Below, in pieces: positions 51,301 to 55,590 of a DNA stretch of 64,000 bases (position 1 is its first letter; every line of letters begins with the position of its first letter). This DNA is from Anisus vortex (Eukaryota; Mollusca; Gastropoda; Planorbidae). The stretch is from assembly GCA_949126835.1 (NCBI GenBank), contig OX421501.1:5960499-6024498 (forward strand), written 5' to 3'. The position numbers and the translations under genes were made by a program. The notes under the pieces were generated by a model that ran no database searches, was not told where the DNA came from, and was given only the letters and a program-made list of their open reading frames with translations.

Positions 51301-51357
51301 TCTTTTTTGTCATTTTTCTTTTCATTTGAGGAATCCATTTCAAAGTCCAAAAGCTTT
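11816..51357 (-). CDS. STAT: STAT-family transcription factor (about 985 aa, 20 exons found)
   Basis: STATs are latent cytoplasmic factors. They are tyrosine-phosphorylated by JAK or other kinases, dimerise through SH2-phosphotyrosine contacts and bind DNA. Exons, 5' to 3': 51190-51357, 49418-49595, 48097-48177, 46375-46437, 39777-39878, 39182-39245, 37341-37408, 36404-36558, 34356-34502, 32490-32645, 31489-31771, 30998-31090, 30713-30857, 28170-28210, 26969-27084, 25328-25515, 17887-18048, 15891-15972, 15396-15519, 11816-12357. Approximate domains in the joined product: N-terminal interaction domain 1-115, coiled coil 115-340, DNA-binding domain 340-500, linker 500-620 (FPFHTWFYAVL then HLLRPWVDG), SH2 620-745 (GTFIIRPS; IAKYYL), tyrosine PDYGIV, and a long Ser/Pro-rich acidic tail. 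It is longer than vertebrate STATs (about 750-850 aa). The initiating exon is missing, and a small exon is probably missed before the last one. Family call is secure; subtype is not assigned. Confidence 0.9.
12710..12790 (+). mobile_element. 2A-LINE short fragment
   Basis: An 80-base match to the 'gcctgaacaaacc...aaaacc' coding end of the LINE, without the 3' tail. Confidence 0.55.
12809..13392. mobile_element. inverted-repeat element in last STAT intron
   Basis: Ends CAGACATGCCTACC ... GGTAGGCATGCCTG (13/14 match). The left part has short repeats of AAAATGAGGAAC (about 12835-12895). No clear TSD. Confidence 0.6.
13422..13437 (-). CDS. possible 16-nt STAT micro-exon (speculative)
   Basis: CAACATATGGTAGATG, flanked by ag and gtaatt, would supply the 1-mod-3 length needed between the last two recognised STAT exons. 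The pyrimidine tract is weak, so this is only a candidate. Confidence 0.15.
14925..15205 (+). mobile_element. 2A-LINE 3'-end copy
   Basis: A 5'-truncated copy. It carries the coding end (pieces of the RT C-terminus), then the 3' motif 'gcaataatcttctttatagaaggagcgtctgt' region (15163-15190) and a GATAA-type tail. Confidence 0.85.
15233..15340 (+). mobile_element. second 2A-LINE 3'-end copy, adjacent
   Basis: Another copy of the LINE 3' terminus, only about 105 bases long, just downstream of the previous copy and close to STAT exon 15396-15519. Confidence 0.8.
15396..15519 (-). CDS. STAT exon: C-terminal linker
   Basis: Phase 2 to 0, acceptor tgaag and donor gtgaga. It encodes a basic patch (ARQRKRPC) and a Pro/Val-rich stretch ending TEVMDEAIE. 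Only one frame is open. Its 3' phase does not match the last exon. Confidence 0.8.
15891..15972 (-). CDS. STAT exon: candidate phosphotyrosine segment
   Basis: 82 nt, phase 1 to 2, acceptor aaacag and donor gtaagt. It encodes KEEFIPDYGIVTEKIEQMIV. The tyrosine sits a short distance past the SH2 domain, where STATs carry the activating tyrosine, so this is the likely regulatory site (inference). Confidence 0.85.
16284..16370 (-). mobile_element. SINE fragment cut by a TTAA element
   Basis: The box B side of the SINE (caccgggattcaaacccagg on plus) stops where the TTAA-flanked element at 16372 begins. Confidence 0.6.
16372..16879. mobile_element. piggyBac-like TTAA element with nested insertion
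   Basis: TTAA flanks; ends CCCTTTCTCTCCTGA and TCCGGAGAGAAAGAG are near-perfect inverted repeats. It interrupts a SINE on its left and contains a second TTAA element at 16461-16541. Confidence 0.7.
16461..16541. mobile_element. short TTAA MITE nested in another
   Basis: 81 bp, TTAA at both ends, termini CCCTTCCAGTACC and GGGACTGTAAGGG. Nearly identical to 35331-35411. Confidence 0.75.
17149..17575. repeat. unclassified dispersed repeat, copy A
   Basis: Starts CTTCTGTACCCATGGGCCTC; contains 'cagtgcctggatgtctgtac' and 'gtgctaccgggtgacattgc'. Two further copies at about 33030 and 49990. GC-richer than flanks. Confidence 0.65.
17887..18048 (-). CDS. STAT exon: SH2 domain, second half
   Basis: Phase 1 to 1, acceptor tctcag and donor gtaatg. 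It encodes LSIPLLMSSVINYSLYGAIA and EPIAKYYLTNELKRKN; AKYY equals the conserved GKYY at the end of STAT SH2 domains. Confidence 0.9.
18525..19975 (+). mobile_element. old LINE with inverted 5' segment
   Basis: The plus part (about 18826-19975) encodes degraded RT: VILNRLKPVAEELLAEKQAG, KAFDRVWHEG, LRFADDIDIL, KYLGAILSIDGSCEAEM, LYGCETWTLL, and a C-terminal region like other LINEs. The left part (about 18525-18825) encodes the earlier RT block on the minus strand (SLNGDKSLGIDNIPDELLKH). Order and orientation match a twin-primed insertion. Several stops and frameshifts show it is old. An AT-rich tail (AATAT-like) ends it. Confidence 0.8.
20310..23791 (-). mobile_element. CR1/L2-like LINE with 2A motif and PHD finger, one stop
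   Basis: A near full-length APE-type non-LTR retrotransposon inside a STAT intron. One frame runs from ATG at 23791 to the stop at 20399, broken only by TAA at 22949-22951. Product order: hydrophobic N-terminus (about residues 1-17), a second hydrophobic stretch ending AGDVESNPGP (about 68-83, a 2A ribosome-skipping motif), a C4HC3 PHD finger (C91, C94, C107, C110, H115, C118, C138, C141), an APE endonuclease (NFQSIKNK, SETWL, RHGG, SVYRPP, GDFNLPDI), then reverse transcriptase ([60 protein letters not shown]). The short 3'UTR ends in a TTATC-type repeat. The 5' end of the element is not defined. Recently active family: several 3'-end copies lie nearby. Confidence 0.9.
23543..23590 (-). other. 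2A ribosome-skipping motif in the LINE ORF
   Basis: Encodes a leucine-rich run followed by AGDVESNPGP. The canonical 2A core is D-V/I-E-x-N-P-G-P, where the ribosome fails to form the Gly-Pro bond and splits the product. This would release a short hydrophobic leader from the PHD-EN-RT protein. Confidence 0.85.
23792..25327. other. STAT intron, 5' flank of the 2A-LINE
   Basis: Probably includes the LINE 5'UTR; a 'caatatggcggcctccgaag' segment at 24187-24206 is GC-rich and could be part of its promoter. Nothing else supported. Confidence 0.35.
25328..25515 (-). CDS. STAT exon: SH2 domain, first half
   Basis: Phase 2 to 1. It encodes VIFGFCSESQAKEVLESQDV and GTFIIRPS, the SH2 betaB strand with its phosphate-binding arginine, then LTIDIKLYKD. 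The usual RFS is RPS here. Confidence 0.92.
25719..25922. repeat. minisatellite, 34-bp unit, 6 copies
   Basis: Unit contains CTTGTAAACACTGCTTCAAA; copies nearly identical. It lies about 200 bases upstream (in gene sense) of STAT exon 25328-25515. Confidence 0.92.
26690..26960 (+). mobile_element. 2A-LINE 3'-end copy
   Basis: 5'-truncated; matches the LINE C-terminal coding end (KHKDKNIFLIPYAY; PEQTRKTSNLTSFETLIKMQ) and 3'UTR, ending just before STAT exon 26969-27084. Confidence 0.87.
26969..27084 (-). CDS. STAT exon: linker to SH2, WVDG motif
   Basis: Phase 0 to 2. It encodes ELSFPFHTWFYAVLYSIQTH and LLRPWVDG, the most recognisable STAT linker signature (vertebrate FWxW...HLLPLWNDG). Donor gtaagt. 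Confidence 0.92.
27336..27635 (+). mobile_element. 2A-LINE 3'-end copy, divergent
   Basis: The same LINE 3' end as at 26690 but more mutated; it ends in an AAGATAAGATAAGA tail. Confidence 0.83.
27755..28020 (+). mobile_element. LINE C-terminal fragment, degraded
   Basis: The plus-strand reading KLECHVHITRTRVLD and the region up to KSWQEDHV resemble the LINE tail 'KLRWYGHITRS...GKRRRGRQKKRWEDNI'. It is broken by frameshifts and adjoins the 41-nt STAT exon. Confidence 0.6.
28170..28210 (-). CDS. STAT 41-nt micro-exon in linker
   Basis: Acceptor tctttag, donor gtaaca, phase 1 to 0. It encodes SGSGRITMQGFIK, matching the STAT 'DGLIPWTRFCKE' position. Its phases join the flanking exons exactly. 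It lies between LINE fragments and is too short for ORF scans. Confidence 0.85.
28709..30424 (-). mobile_element. 5'-truncated RTE-type LINE with 14-bp TSD
   Basis: Flanked by perfect TATCCAACAAGAAT copies at 28695-28708 and 30425-30438. On the minus strand it encodes RT without endonuclease: LKNGKAAGPDGIPSEAI, QAGFRQNKSCLDQIAALRII, DFEKAFDSVDRE, GVRQGCLLSPFLFLLVIDW, then after a break near 29.5 kb a thumb and C-terminal region (NFTYLGSIVDKEGGSGTDIK, LLYGSESWRL, RRWRWIGHTLRKP) ending GLCSTRS. The tail is (GAA)n. It differs clearly from the 42-kb RTE, so this is a separate subfamily. It lies between STAT exons at 28170 and 30713, in STAT sense orientation. Confidence 0.9.
30713..30857 (-). CDS. 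STAT exon: linker domain
   Basis: Phase 0 to 1, acceptor ttacag and donor gtaagt. It encodes LDVEVVLDMLDARVANLHPN and FPHEREFLRSRLP, helical linker sequence. Confidence 0.85.
30998..31090 (-). CDS. STAT exon: DNA-binding domain end
   Basis: 31 codons, phase 0 to 0, acceptor acgcag and donor gtgagt. It encodes LSQPFMFNTGSNQ...ARMWYCANHDL, aligned to the STAT 'SLPVV...NQ...WYN' segment. Confidence 0.87.
31489..31771 (-). CDS. STAT exon: DNA-binding domain core
   Basis: The largest internal exon (283 nt, phase 2 to 0). It encodes LLGGQHFRIQFQTSTIELVA, the beta-rich core equivalent to the vertebrate VRLLVKL strand, and RLKYNLALTVDDSPYNLS before gtaagt. Confidence 0.85.
31880..32150 (+). mobile_element. 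tRNA-derived SINE in STAT intron
   Basis: Full-length-looking copy, with head 'ggtggacgtgcggcagcgcc' and the conserved body. Confidence 0.82.
32490..32645 (-). CDS. STAT exon: DNA-binding domain start with basic insert
   Basis: Phase 2 to 2, acceptor tgcag and donor gtacgt. It encodes NLVVYTEPKD, equivalent to the vertebrate FVVEKQP strand, then a Gly/Lys-rich insert (KAKRKYCTKKK) absent from vertebrate STATs and possibly a nuclear localisation signal, then FSTEVR. Confidence 0.85.
32750..33022 (+). mobile_element. tRNA-derived SINE, reference copy with 17-bp TSD
   Basis: Exact target duplication ACTATTATACACTTCTG at 32733-32749 and 33023-33039 fixes the ends. The tRNA-like head has box A-like TAGCCGAGCAGC and box B-like GGTTTGAATCC, followed by a conserved body (CCCAGCTCTGATGGGTAC; TATGCCG; CACCAGCCC) and a short end TTTGGTCCG...TACTTT. 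It landed in an older dispersed repeat. Confidence 0.88.
33030..33660. repeat. unclassified dispersed repeat, copy B
   Basis: The same start (acacttctgtacccatgggc), then a rearranged middle and the end region (gatgtctggatgtctaggaa; gtgttacagggacac). It was hit by the SINE at 32750, whose TSD is its first bases. Confidence 0.6.
34356..34502 (-). CDS. STAT exon: end of coiled coil
   Basis: Phase 2 to 2. It encodes a leucine-rich helix (FCQHLKDLLSLFHNKDYI) and NQFENIKKLLF, corresponding to the last coiled-coil helix before the first DNA-binding-domain strand. Confidence 0.85.
35331..35411. mobile_element. short TTAA MITE, second copy
   Basis: 81 bp with the same termini and the same internal sequence as 16461-16541, with few differences. 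Confidence 0.75.
36404..36558 (-). CDS. STAT exon: coiled-coil helix
   Basis: Phase 0 to 2. It encodes QVIFNHFNTLSVKMSTYLG and a charged helix ending EIKLEK. The acceptor ccaag sits behind a T-rich tract; the donor is AGAG|gttcgg, weaker than average. Confidence 0.82.
36661..36835 (-). mobile_element. tRNA-headed SINE with LINE-like tail, second copy
   Basis: The minus-strand copy of the 1630-1810 SINE, with clearer tRNA-like head (GGTCCAGCGGTTAGTTCA, GGGTTCTATCCC) and the same LINE-derived tail. Confidence 0.78.
37341..37408 (-). CDS. STAT exon: acidic Ser-rich insert
   Basis: 68 nt, phase 1 to 0, with acceptor ttttctag and donor gtaaat. It encodes an acidic serine-rich segment (SEDNSGDSSDQ). 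It was missed by simple ORF length but is required by the phases on both sides. Confidence 0.8.
37585..37660 (+). repeat. tRNA-like sequence, probable SINE head
   Basis: Box A-like TAGCAGAGTGGTTA and box B-like GGGTTCGCTTCCC with an acceptor-like context. It lacks a clean acceptor stem, so it is likely tRNA-derived repeat rather than a gene. Confidence 0.4.
38510..38582 (-). repeat. tRNA-like 3' half, probable pseudogene or SINE
   Basis: On minus: a T-arm-like GGGTTCGATTCCCC near the end, but no matching 5' acceptor strand. Likely a tRNA-derived remnant. Confidence 0.4.
39182..39245 (-). CDS. STAT exon: LLKESLRHFQN helix
   Basis: 64 nt, phase 0 to 1, with acceptor tatatag and donor gtaaga. 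It encodes LLKESLRHFQNGTHWQAYNY. Phases fit both neighbours. Confidence 0.8.
39350..39602 (+). mobile_element. 2A-LINE 3'-end copy, divergent
   Basis: LINE C-terminal coding end and 3'UTR, 5'-truncated, in the intron between STAT exons at 39182 and 39777. Confidence 0.8.
39777..39878 (-). CDS. STAT exon: proline/acid-rich linker
   Basis: 34 codons, phase 0 to 0, acceptor cttag and donor gtaagt. It encodes a Pro/Glu/Asp-rich stretch and then EELIIIGNEIA, an unusual low-complexity insert in the coiled-coil region. Confidence 0.8.
40150..40640 (+). mobile_element. degraded LINE RT tail
   Basis: Plus-strand pieces in several frames: a segment reading like KVTSFTYLGSRVSVTGGSDE, then after an internal deletion VDGCLRNILKIRWTDTVKNT and WLWIGHL. 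This is an RTE-like C-terminal region with multiple lesions. Confidence 0.7.
40640..42242. other. STAT intron, AT-rich, no feature but a TA repeat
   Basis: No exon fits the STAT phase chain here, and no repeat ends are recognisable. Confidence 0.4.
41630..41655. repeat. TA microsatellite
   Basis: A run of about 12 TA units within a STAT intron. Confidence 0.8.
42243..42254. repeat. 12-bp TSD of the RTE, left copy
   Basis: AATAAAAGTTGT, identical to 45596-45607 on the other side of the element. Confidence 0.9.
42463..43446 (+). CDS. RTE endonuclease part (APE-like)
   Basis: About 327 codons. The core starts near SLGTWNVRTLLEPGRCAQ and ends in the GSDHHLVVAK active-site block with its catalytic histidine. 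The Asn/Asp of GDMNAKIG is present. It ends at a stop that interrupts what is normally one endonuclease-RT polyprotein. Confidence 0.85.
   Translation: MCAGLTTRPWKKQNVTETKIKANLQNTVRGESRAPQRRFMKLCGEIQKNPTRPTTLLKPTKKKHFLMQKAPFSLGTWNVRTLLEPGRCAQVAKEMANYKLQILGLSEVRWNTFGETRLQTGETLLFSGMENEEDTHENGVALLLNKDSFKSLLEWEPVSDRIIRAKFLSRFQNVHIVMCYAPTNLAPEEDKVAFYERLQSIVDRIPKRDILILMGDMNAKIGNENKGREKTMGIHGLGNMNENGEMFANFCTFNELVIGGSIFPHKKCHKATWVSPDNKTENQIDHIAICRTWRSTLQDVRTKRGADIGSDHHLVVAKLKIKLAKQR
43447..45240 (+). CDS. RTE reverse transcriptase part
   Basis: The same frame as the endonuclease, directly after the stop; the first internal ATG is 43792. RT motifs are in order, with FADDLAIL as the catalytic aspartate pair, then the RTE thumb (VYLGSVVSASGGADEDIERR). 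The frame breaks at the end through a small deletion. Confidence 0.88.
   Translation, partial: KTNRRTKFDLDKLQNSQKKCELQLTLKNRFSALQPDDTEESIDKTWDNFKEIIIGTCNEVLRPAPENKKHWISDETWQRIEDRKHAKQTVNQAKTRKHKQLTQQEYHTISKEVSKMLRHDKRTFYNKLAEQAEEAAGKGDLKQLYKITKLLSGKKPNYNVPVRDKQGKLLSSIDDQLRRWKEYFQEVLKRPTPLNPPDLTTGETLDINMEAISKEEIWKAINQMKTGKAAGIDNIPPEVLKEGGAEIVNQLHNVFNKIWSTETPPAEWKKGLLIKIPKNGDLSRCDKWRGITLLSVPSKVFSRTILNRIKEACDDLLREEQAGFRRGRSCIDQIATLRIIIEQSIEWQSPLYATFVDFEKAFDSINRETIWSIMRHYGIPNKIIAIIKGLYENFTCQIVHNGKMSDEFHVTTGVKQGCLLSPLLFLLVLDWVTKEAYANSGKGIQWTLMQKLEDLEFADDLAILSHRLQDMQEKTTALSETGKRVGLGINHQKTKVLKINHQQDGDIQIENQSLDEVNHFVYLGSVVSASGGADEDIERRINLARLAFANLKQVWRSTYISVKTKVRIFNTNIKTVLLYGERQRKLKIDSRPLLTDA
45596..45607. 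repeat. 12-bp TSD of the RTE, right copy
   Basis: AATAAAAGTTGT directly after the trinucleotide tail; a perfect match to the left copy. Confidence 0.9.
46375..46437 (-). CDS. STAT exon: 21-codon coiled-coil exon
   Basis: Phase 0 at both ends, acceptor attacag and donor gtaagt. It encodes FWVIESAAVFNENLGID. A similar exon-like stretch occurs at 53843-53880. Confidence 0.78.
46440..46800. repeat. degenerate tandem repeats beside a STAT exon
   Basis: Three or four diverged copies of a roughly 90-110 base unit sharing 'aactttaattTCTGCTtaaagc' type cores, directly abutting STAT exon 46375-46437. Confidence 0.5.
47580..47832. mobile_element. second, degraded copy of the TA-flanked element
   Basis: The left end 'atatatactcgtgtataag' and the right 'cttatattcgagtatatat' match the 56176 element; the inside shares 'aggggtgcgacc'. 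Confidence 0.6.
48097..48177 (-). CDS. STAT exon: coiled-coil start
   Basis: 27 codons, phase 0 at both ends, with acceptor ctttcag and donor gtaaga. It encodes a helical segment, KFVKAMAECIQKEDELIEN. Confidence 0.8.
48620..48795 (+). mobile_element. SINE, 3'-truncated copy
   Basis: The head and body of the same SINE, ending at 'gcgctggccaca' without the 3' end. Confidence 0.72.
49418..49595 (-). CDS. STAT exon: N-terminal domain, second part, GC donor
   Basis: The acceptor ccacag restores W from a split codon. It encodes LNEAIIAYHNLLKKINEYL, matching the STAT N-domain helix after QDW, then a linker. No GT occurs in frame before the stop. The best 3' boundary is a GC donor (AAG|gcaaag), phase 0, matching the next exon. 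Confidence 0.75.
49728..49972 (-). mobile_element. tRNA-derived SINE, minus copy
   Basis: Near-complete copy just upstream of STAT exon 49418-49595 (in gene order) and next to a dispersed repeat starting near 49985. Confidence 0.83.
49988..50480. repeat. unclassified dispersed repeat, copy C
   Basis: Starts 'acttctgtatccatggacct' and shares 'cctggtgcctggatttccag' and 'taagtgctaccaggggatgt' blocks with copy A, including a G run at 50276-50288. Confidence 0.65.
50704..50837. mobile_element. short GTGGAGTCGG inverted-repeat element
   Basis: Ends CAGGGCTGTGGAGTCGG ... CGACTCCACAGCC...CCCTG, with internal CCGACTCCAACTC-type repeats. A sequence type seen widely in animal genomes; class uncertain. 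Confidence 0.6.
51190..51357 (-). CDS. STAT exon: N-terminal domain, first part
   Basis: It follows a strong pyrimidine tract and AG, starts one base into a codon and ends TG|gtatgg (phase 2). It encodes a lysine-rich segment and then FFMRTRMEGLIDKIDW, which lines up with the STAT N-domain helix ending QDW. Its upstream partner exon was not found. Confidence 0.8.
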
Positions 51358-51639
51358 CTGGAAAAGAAAGAGAATAGTTAGTTGCAATGTCTATCTTTTT
51401 TTTTACTAATAGTTAAAACAATAACAGGGTCATGATTATATCTGTTCATGTCAAAGGATATTAACCAATCAAAAAGTTTCAAATGAAAACTACACTGTGT
51501 AGACTGAGTTAGACTAGTCTAGTACTTCATAGAGTACACTAACTCAAATGAAAAATATTAGGCAAAGAACAAAAACATACTTGGAATTTTATCCAAAATA
51601 ATTCACATTATTATTGTGAAAAATGCCAACTATTAAGGG

Positions 51640-51895
51640 TATCAAAGAAAAAGAAACAAATATTAGCAAACTACTTCATTCATGGTAAAGAACTTACTCA
51701 AACTAACAATGCTAAGTATCTAGGAGTGATAATAAATGACAAGTTATCTTGGAACCCTCTTATTGATGAAGTAATTAAAAAATCTAACAAAACATTAGGA
51801 TTCATAAAAAGGAACTTTTACAAATGTAATAAGAATATAAAACTAAAATGCTATCTCACATTAGTTAGACCTATACTAGACTATGCAGCATAGGA
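51640..51895 (+). mobile_element. internal fragment of the 2A-LINE RT
   Basis: Encodes NAKYLGVIINDKLSWNPLID and LGFIKRNFYKCNKNIKLKCY on the plus strand, almost identical to the full element at 20.3-23.8 kb but cut at both ends. It lies just upstream of the first recognised STAT exon. Confidence 0.85.
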
Positions 51896-52218
51896 CCGCG
51901 GGGGACAGTCTGAGAAGGGGGTGTAGAAATGAAGTAAAAAATGTAGGCCTTTTTCATATAATTACTTTTTATTTAGAACACAGGTCCATAACGGTGACGG
52001 TCCTGATATATTGGGACGGGTGGCAACGCTGTAATTGTACAGTAACAACTCTGGTCTTGGAGAATTTTATCAGTTTCTAAATCGTCCATATAAACAAAAA
52101 ACTGGCAAAGACTTATTTTCAACACCTTGACATCTAAAAAATATTTTTGTTGAACAATTCTTTACAAAAAATTGTCTAACATTAAAAAAAAATTAGTAAA
52201 TGTTTGTCATACAAAGTG

Positions 52219-52250
52219 TTTCCCCCCCCCCCCCCCCCCCCACACACACA
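52219..52250. repeat. poly-C tract followed by CA repeat
   Basis: About 20 C residues and then (CA)n. Strongly strand-asymmetric; may form i-motif/G-quadruplex. Confidence 0.8.
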
Positions 52251-52523
52251 CTACAAAAAAACCTGGCTCAGATTAGAACTGATAATAAATGTAGGCAGTT
52301 TGTTATCTAGTTTCTACATTAGACGTTAGTCTACATATTTGAAAATCCTACATTATAATTATACTTATACTGTTAGCATACATTCAATTAGTTAAATTAA
52401 TGTAAAATAGGCCTACCAGTGATGTCCCTCAAACCCCACAAATTTGGGTTATTAAACATTATTGATGGCCTGATGTGCATAATGTGGGCATAAGAAATAT
52501 GAAAAGAGTAGATTTGTATAACA

Positions 52524-52706
52524 TATCTTATCTTATACATTACAGACGCTCCTTCTATACATATAGAGAAGATTATTGTATATTGCGTCCTACGCTCATC
52601 CGTGGTCCGAGTCTAGTCTTGCATTTTTTATTAGGCCTAATGTTTTAAATGATGTCAAGTTACTGGTTTTCCTGGTTTGTTCAGGCAACCCATTCCATGC
52701 CCATCA
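52524..52706 (-). mobile_element. 2A-LINE 3'-end copy
   Basis: Minus-strand copy of the LINE 3' terminus, with TTATC repeats at its left end, close in sequence to the 20.3-kb element. Confidence 0.85.
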
Positions 52707-53842
52707 TAGTATAGTTGTAGTCATATAGACATAGGTGACATAGGCCTATTATTATGATAGTGATAGCAGTGATAGGGCCTAGATTCTATATCATATATCA
52801 AATATATCATATTCCCTCATATCGAATAATCATAATAGGCCTACTGACTACAGATGATTGATGTGATATCGATATAAATATAGTTAAATTAGTTAAGTTT
52901 AGATTTAGAGTCTTAGTCTTGAGGTTTACTAATCATAATCTTACTTACACTTAGATTTATTAAAAAAAACTGCAGAACTATTGACTATTTACAATACAAT
53001 ATGAATACAATACAAATAGTCAAATAGTTTCAAAAACAAGATTGTAGTACAAGTACTTGAAGTACAAGCATCCAAATCCATAAAACACAACACAAAAGTC
53101 TGTTCAGTAACAAAAGAAAAGCATGAAAACTAAGACGAAGTGTCTAAGTCCATCACATTTTGCACAATGACTGTATGAATACGCTCGCGTCCTCTTTTTG
53201 ATCGTCGTTCTAAGCAATAGGGCAGAGTTGGTTTTCCTGTGATCTATGAATCCTTAAAAAATCTTGAATGACTGATTTCCAGGAAAAAGATTTTTTTACG
53301 GTTTTGCGGGGTTTTGTGGGATTTTGCGGTATTATTCGATAATGTTTACAAATTTTGAACTTCCGTTTTCGAAATTGAAATATTTACGACACGATACGAA
53401 AAAAAAATGCATGGAATCAAAAATATATTTATATTATATAATTGTACAAGATTTATTCATCGAATTACTAGATATTTGAGTAAGTTTATTTTACTAGTGC
53501 ACTTTTAGTAGTTAATGTTAATATACCAAAATGCCTATAAATATAGAATTATATCTATTATATGAGACTATGAGTGAGCGAGTAGTAACAGGAGTCTGCT
53601 ACGCCGCTACGGCTGCTAGAGCTACAGTAACGTAACAGTGTTACACTTACACTACCACTGGCATCATCATGATCATGTCAATGTCGAACTGTGACGACTG
53701 TCACTGACTGTGTAATGTAGGCCTATATTGTATGTGAGGCATGTCCTTGCTGCCTTGCATATACCTTCTTCTTCTTCTTTATTGTTCTAGGCTTAGTTAC
53801 GTTGTGGGCTAAGCCATTGATTGAACAACAAGAATAACTTAC

Positions 53843-53880
53843 TATTTTCATATTAAAAGTAACAGCTGATTCGATGACTT
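53843..53880 (-). pseudogene. STAT exon-like sequence, possible duplicated exon
   Basis: On minus: ag, then codons VIESAVTFNMKI, then gtaagt. It resembles STAT exon 46375-46437 (VIESAAVFNENLGID + gtaagt), with most base differences silent. It sits upstream of the gene. Confidence 0.4.
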
Positions 53881-54754
53881 CTTTAAAATAGGCCAAATTT
53901 CTTGTTCAATAAATTCGTTTTATTTCTATAGGCCTACCATAGCTTAATGGTATATATATTATATCGGCCTATTCAGTAGGCTACTGGCAGATAAATAATC
54001 TAAATAATAAATAGGCCAATAGGATAGGCTAGATTAAAAGGGAGCGACATAATATAACAAATGTCCTATACTCAGTTATACTGTAGCCTATACCCGATAC
54101 CCCCATACCTATAGGTACTATAGGCCTACCAATAGACAAGTCGTAAATATTATGCATGCATTGTGAACCGTTAAAGGTTAAACGTGTACCAACATTTTGC
54201 ATTTTGTGTCCCATTCATTCATTTGCTAACATACATATCTCTGTGTTGCGTTGCTAGTTGTACTGCGAGTAAGAAAAGATGTAGAGGTTTAATTTGATTT
54301 CATTTCCAAAAGATGTTGCCGATAGAAAACAATGGATTATTTATAACGTCAGATGTGAAGAATCACCTATTTATAATCCCAAACTTATTGCTTGATGCAA
54401 AAGAATTTTTGATTTATATATCTACGGATTGTTTGTTTTTTATAACCAAGAAAAGTTACTCTTGACTACTTTATTTAATAAATAAGGTAAATTTAACTTA
54501 ACAAGACTAACACTTTGAGTATTAATTATCGCATACCCAGTTTTGATGTTAAAAATTCAAAAAATGGATTCCTCATAACTAATGTTTATAGATTTTGTAT
54601 ATTTCTAAAAGACCAGAACTGACCGTTGAGGATGAAATAAATTGTCGAAAACCAGCAAAAGCATGTTTTTTTTGTTACCAGAAAAGAACCCGAAATTTGT
54701 TAACACATTTAACCTTGACCTATTGAAAAGGTCAGGCCTCATTAAGACTTGTCC

Positions 54755-55400
54755 ATAGTGTATAGATGACCCTATGTTCCACAAGGAACCCAAAGGACAG
54801 ATGATAGTGTATAGATGACCCTATGTTCCACAAGGAACCCAAAGGACAGATGATAGTGTATAGTATAGATGACCCTATGTTCCACAAGGAACCCAAAGGA
54901 CAGATGATAGTGTATAGTATAGATGACCCTATGTTCCACAAGGAACCCAAAGGACAGATGATAGTGTATAGATGACCCTATGTTCCACAAGGAACCCAAA
55001 GGACAGATGATAGTGTATAGATGACCCTATGTTCCACAAGGAACCCAAAGGACAGATGATAGTGTATAGATGACCCTATGTTCCACAAGGAACCCAAAGG
55101 ACAGATGATAGTGTATAGATGACCCTATGTTCCACAAGGAACCCAAAGGACAGATGATAGTGTATAGATGACCCTATGTTCCACAAGGAACCCAAAGGAC
55201 AGATGATAGTGTATAGATGACCCTATGTTCCACAAGGAACCCAAAGGACAGATGATAGTGTATAGATGACCCTATGTTCCACAAGGAACCCAAAGGACAG
55301 ATGATAGTGTATAGATGACCCTATGTTCCACAAGGAACCCAAAGGACAGATGATAGTGTATAGATGACCCTATGTTCCACAAGGAACCCAAAGGACAGAT
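54755..55400. repeat. tandem array built from an RTE 3' end, 13 copies
   Basis: A 48-53 bp unit, each containing 'CCCTATGTTCCACAAGGAAC' and then CCAAAGGACAGATGAT, the exact 3' end of the RTE at 45551-45585, plus AGTGTATAGATG. Confidence 0.92.
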
Positions 55401-55590
55401 GATAGTGTATAGATGTTAACTATTCGCTAAAGACAGATGATAGTGTATAGATGTTAACTATTCGCTAAAGACAGATGATAGTGTATAGATGTTAACTATT
55501 CGCTAAAGACAGATGATAGTGTATAGATGTTAACTATTCGCTAAAGACAGATGATAGTGTATAGATGTTAACTATTCGCTAAAGACTGAT
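55400..55590. repeat. adjoining 36-bp tandem array, 5 copies
   Basis: Unit ATAGTGTATAGATGTTAACT then ATTCGCTAAAGACAGATG. Shares its first part with the preceding array but lacks the RTE piece. Confidence 0.9.

Noticed and set aside
52417..52459. Possible STAT first exon on minus (ATG, then NLWGLRDIT, donor gtaggc)
   Set aside because: It resembles STAT6-type starts, but it ends in phase 1 while the next recognised exon needs phase 2 or an altered acceptor. Its donor falls inside a TAGGCCTA motif. Not supported without cDNA.
54313..54462. Short plus ORF upstream of DARS2 as its first exon
   Set aside because: It ends in a stop, has no phase-1 donor, and no basic transit-peptide character.
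54605..54999. Minus ORFs encoding repeated MGSLWNIGSS units as a repeat protein
   Set aside because: They are translations of the tandem array antisense to the RTE 3' end; no start or promoter context.
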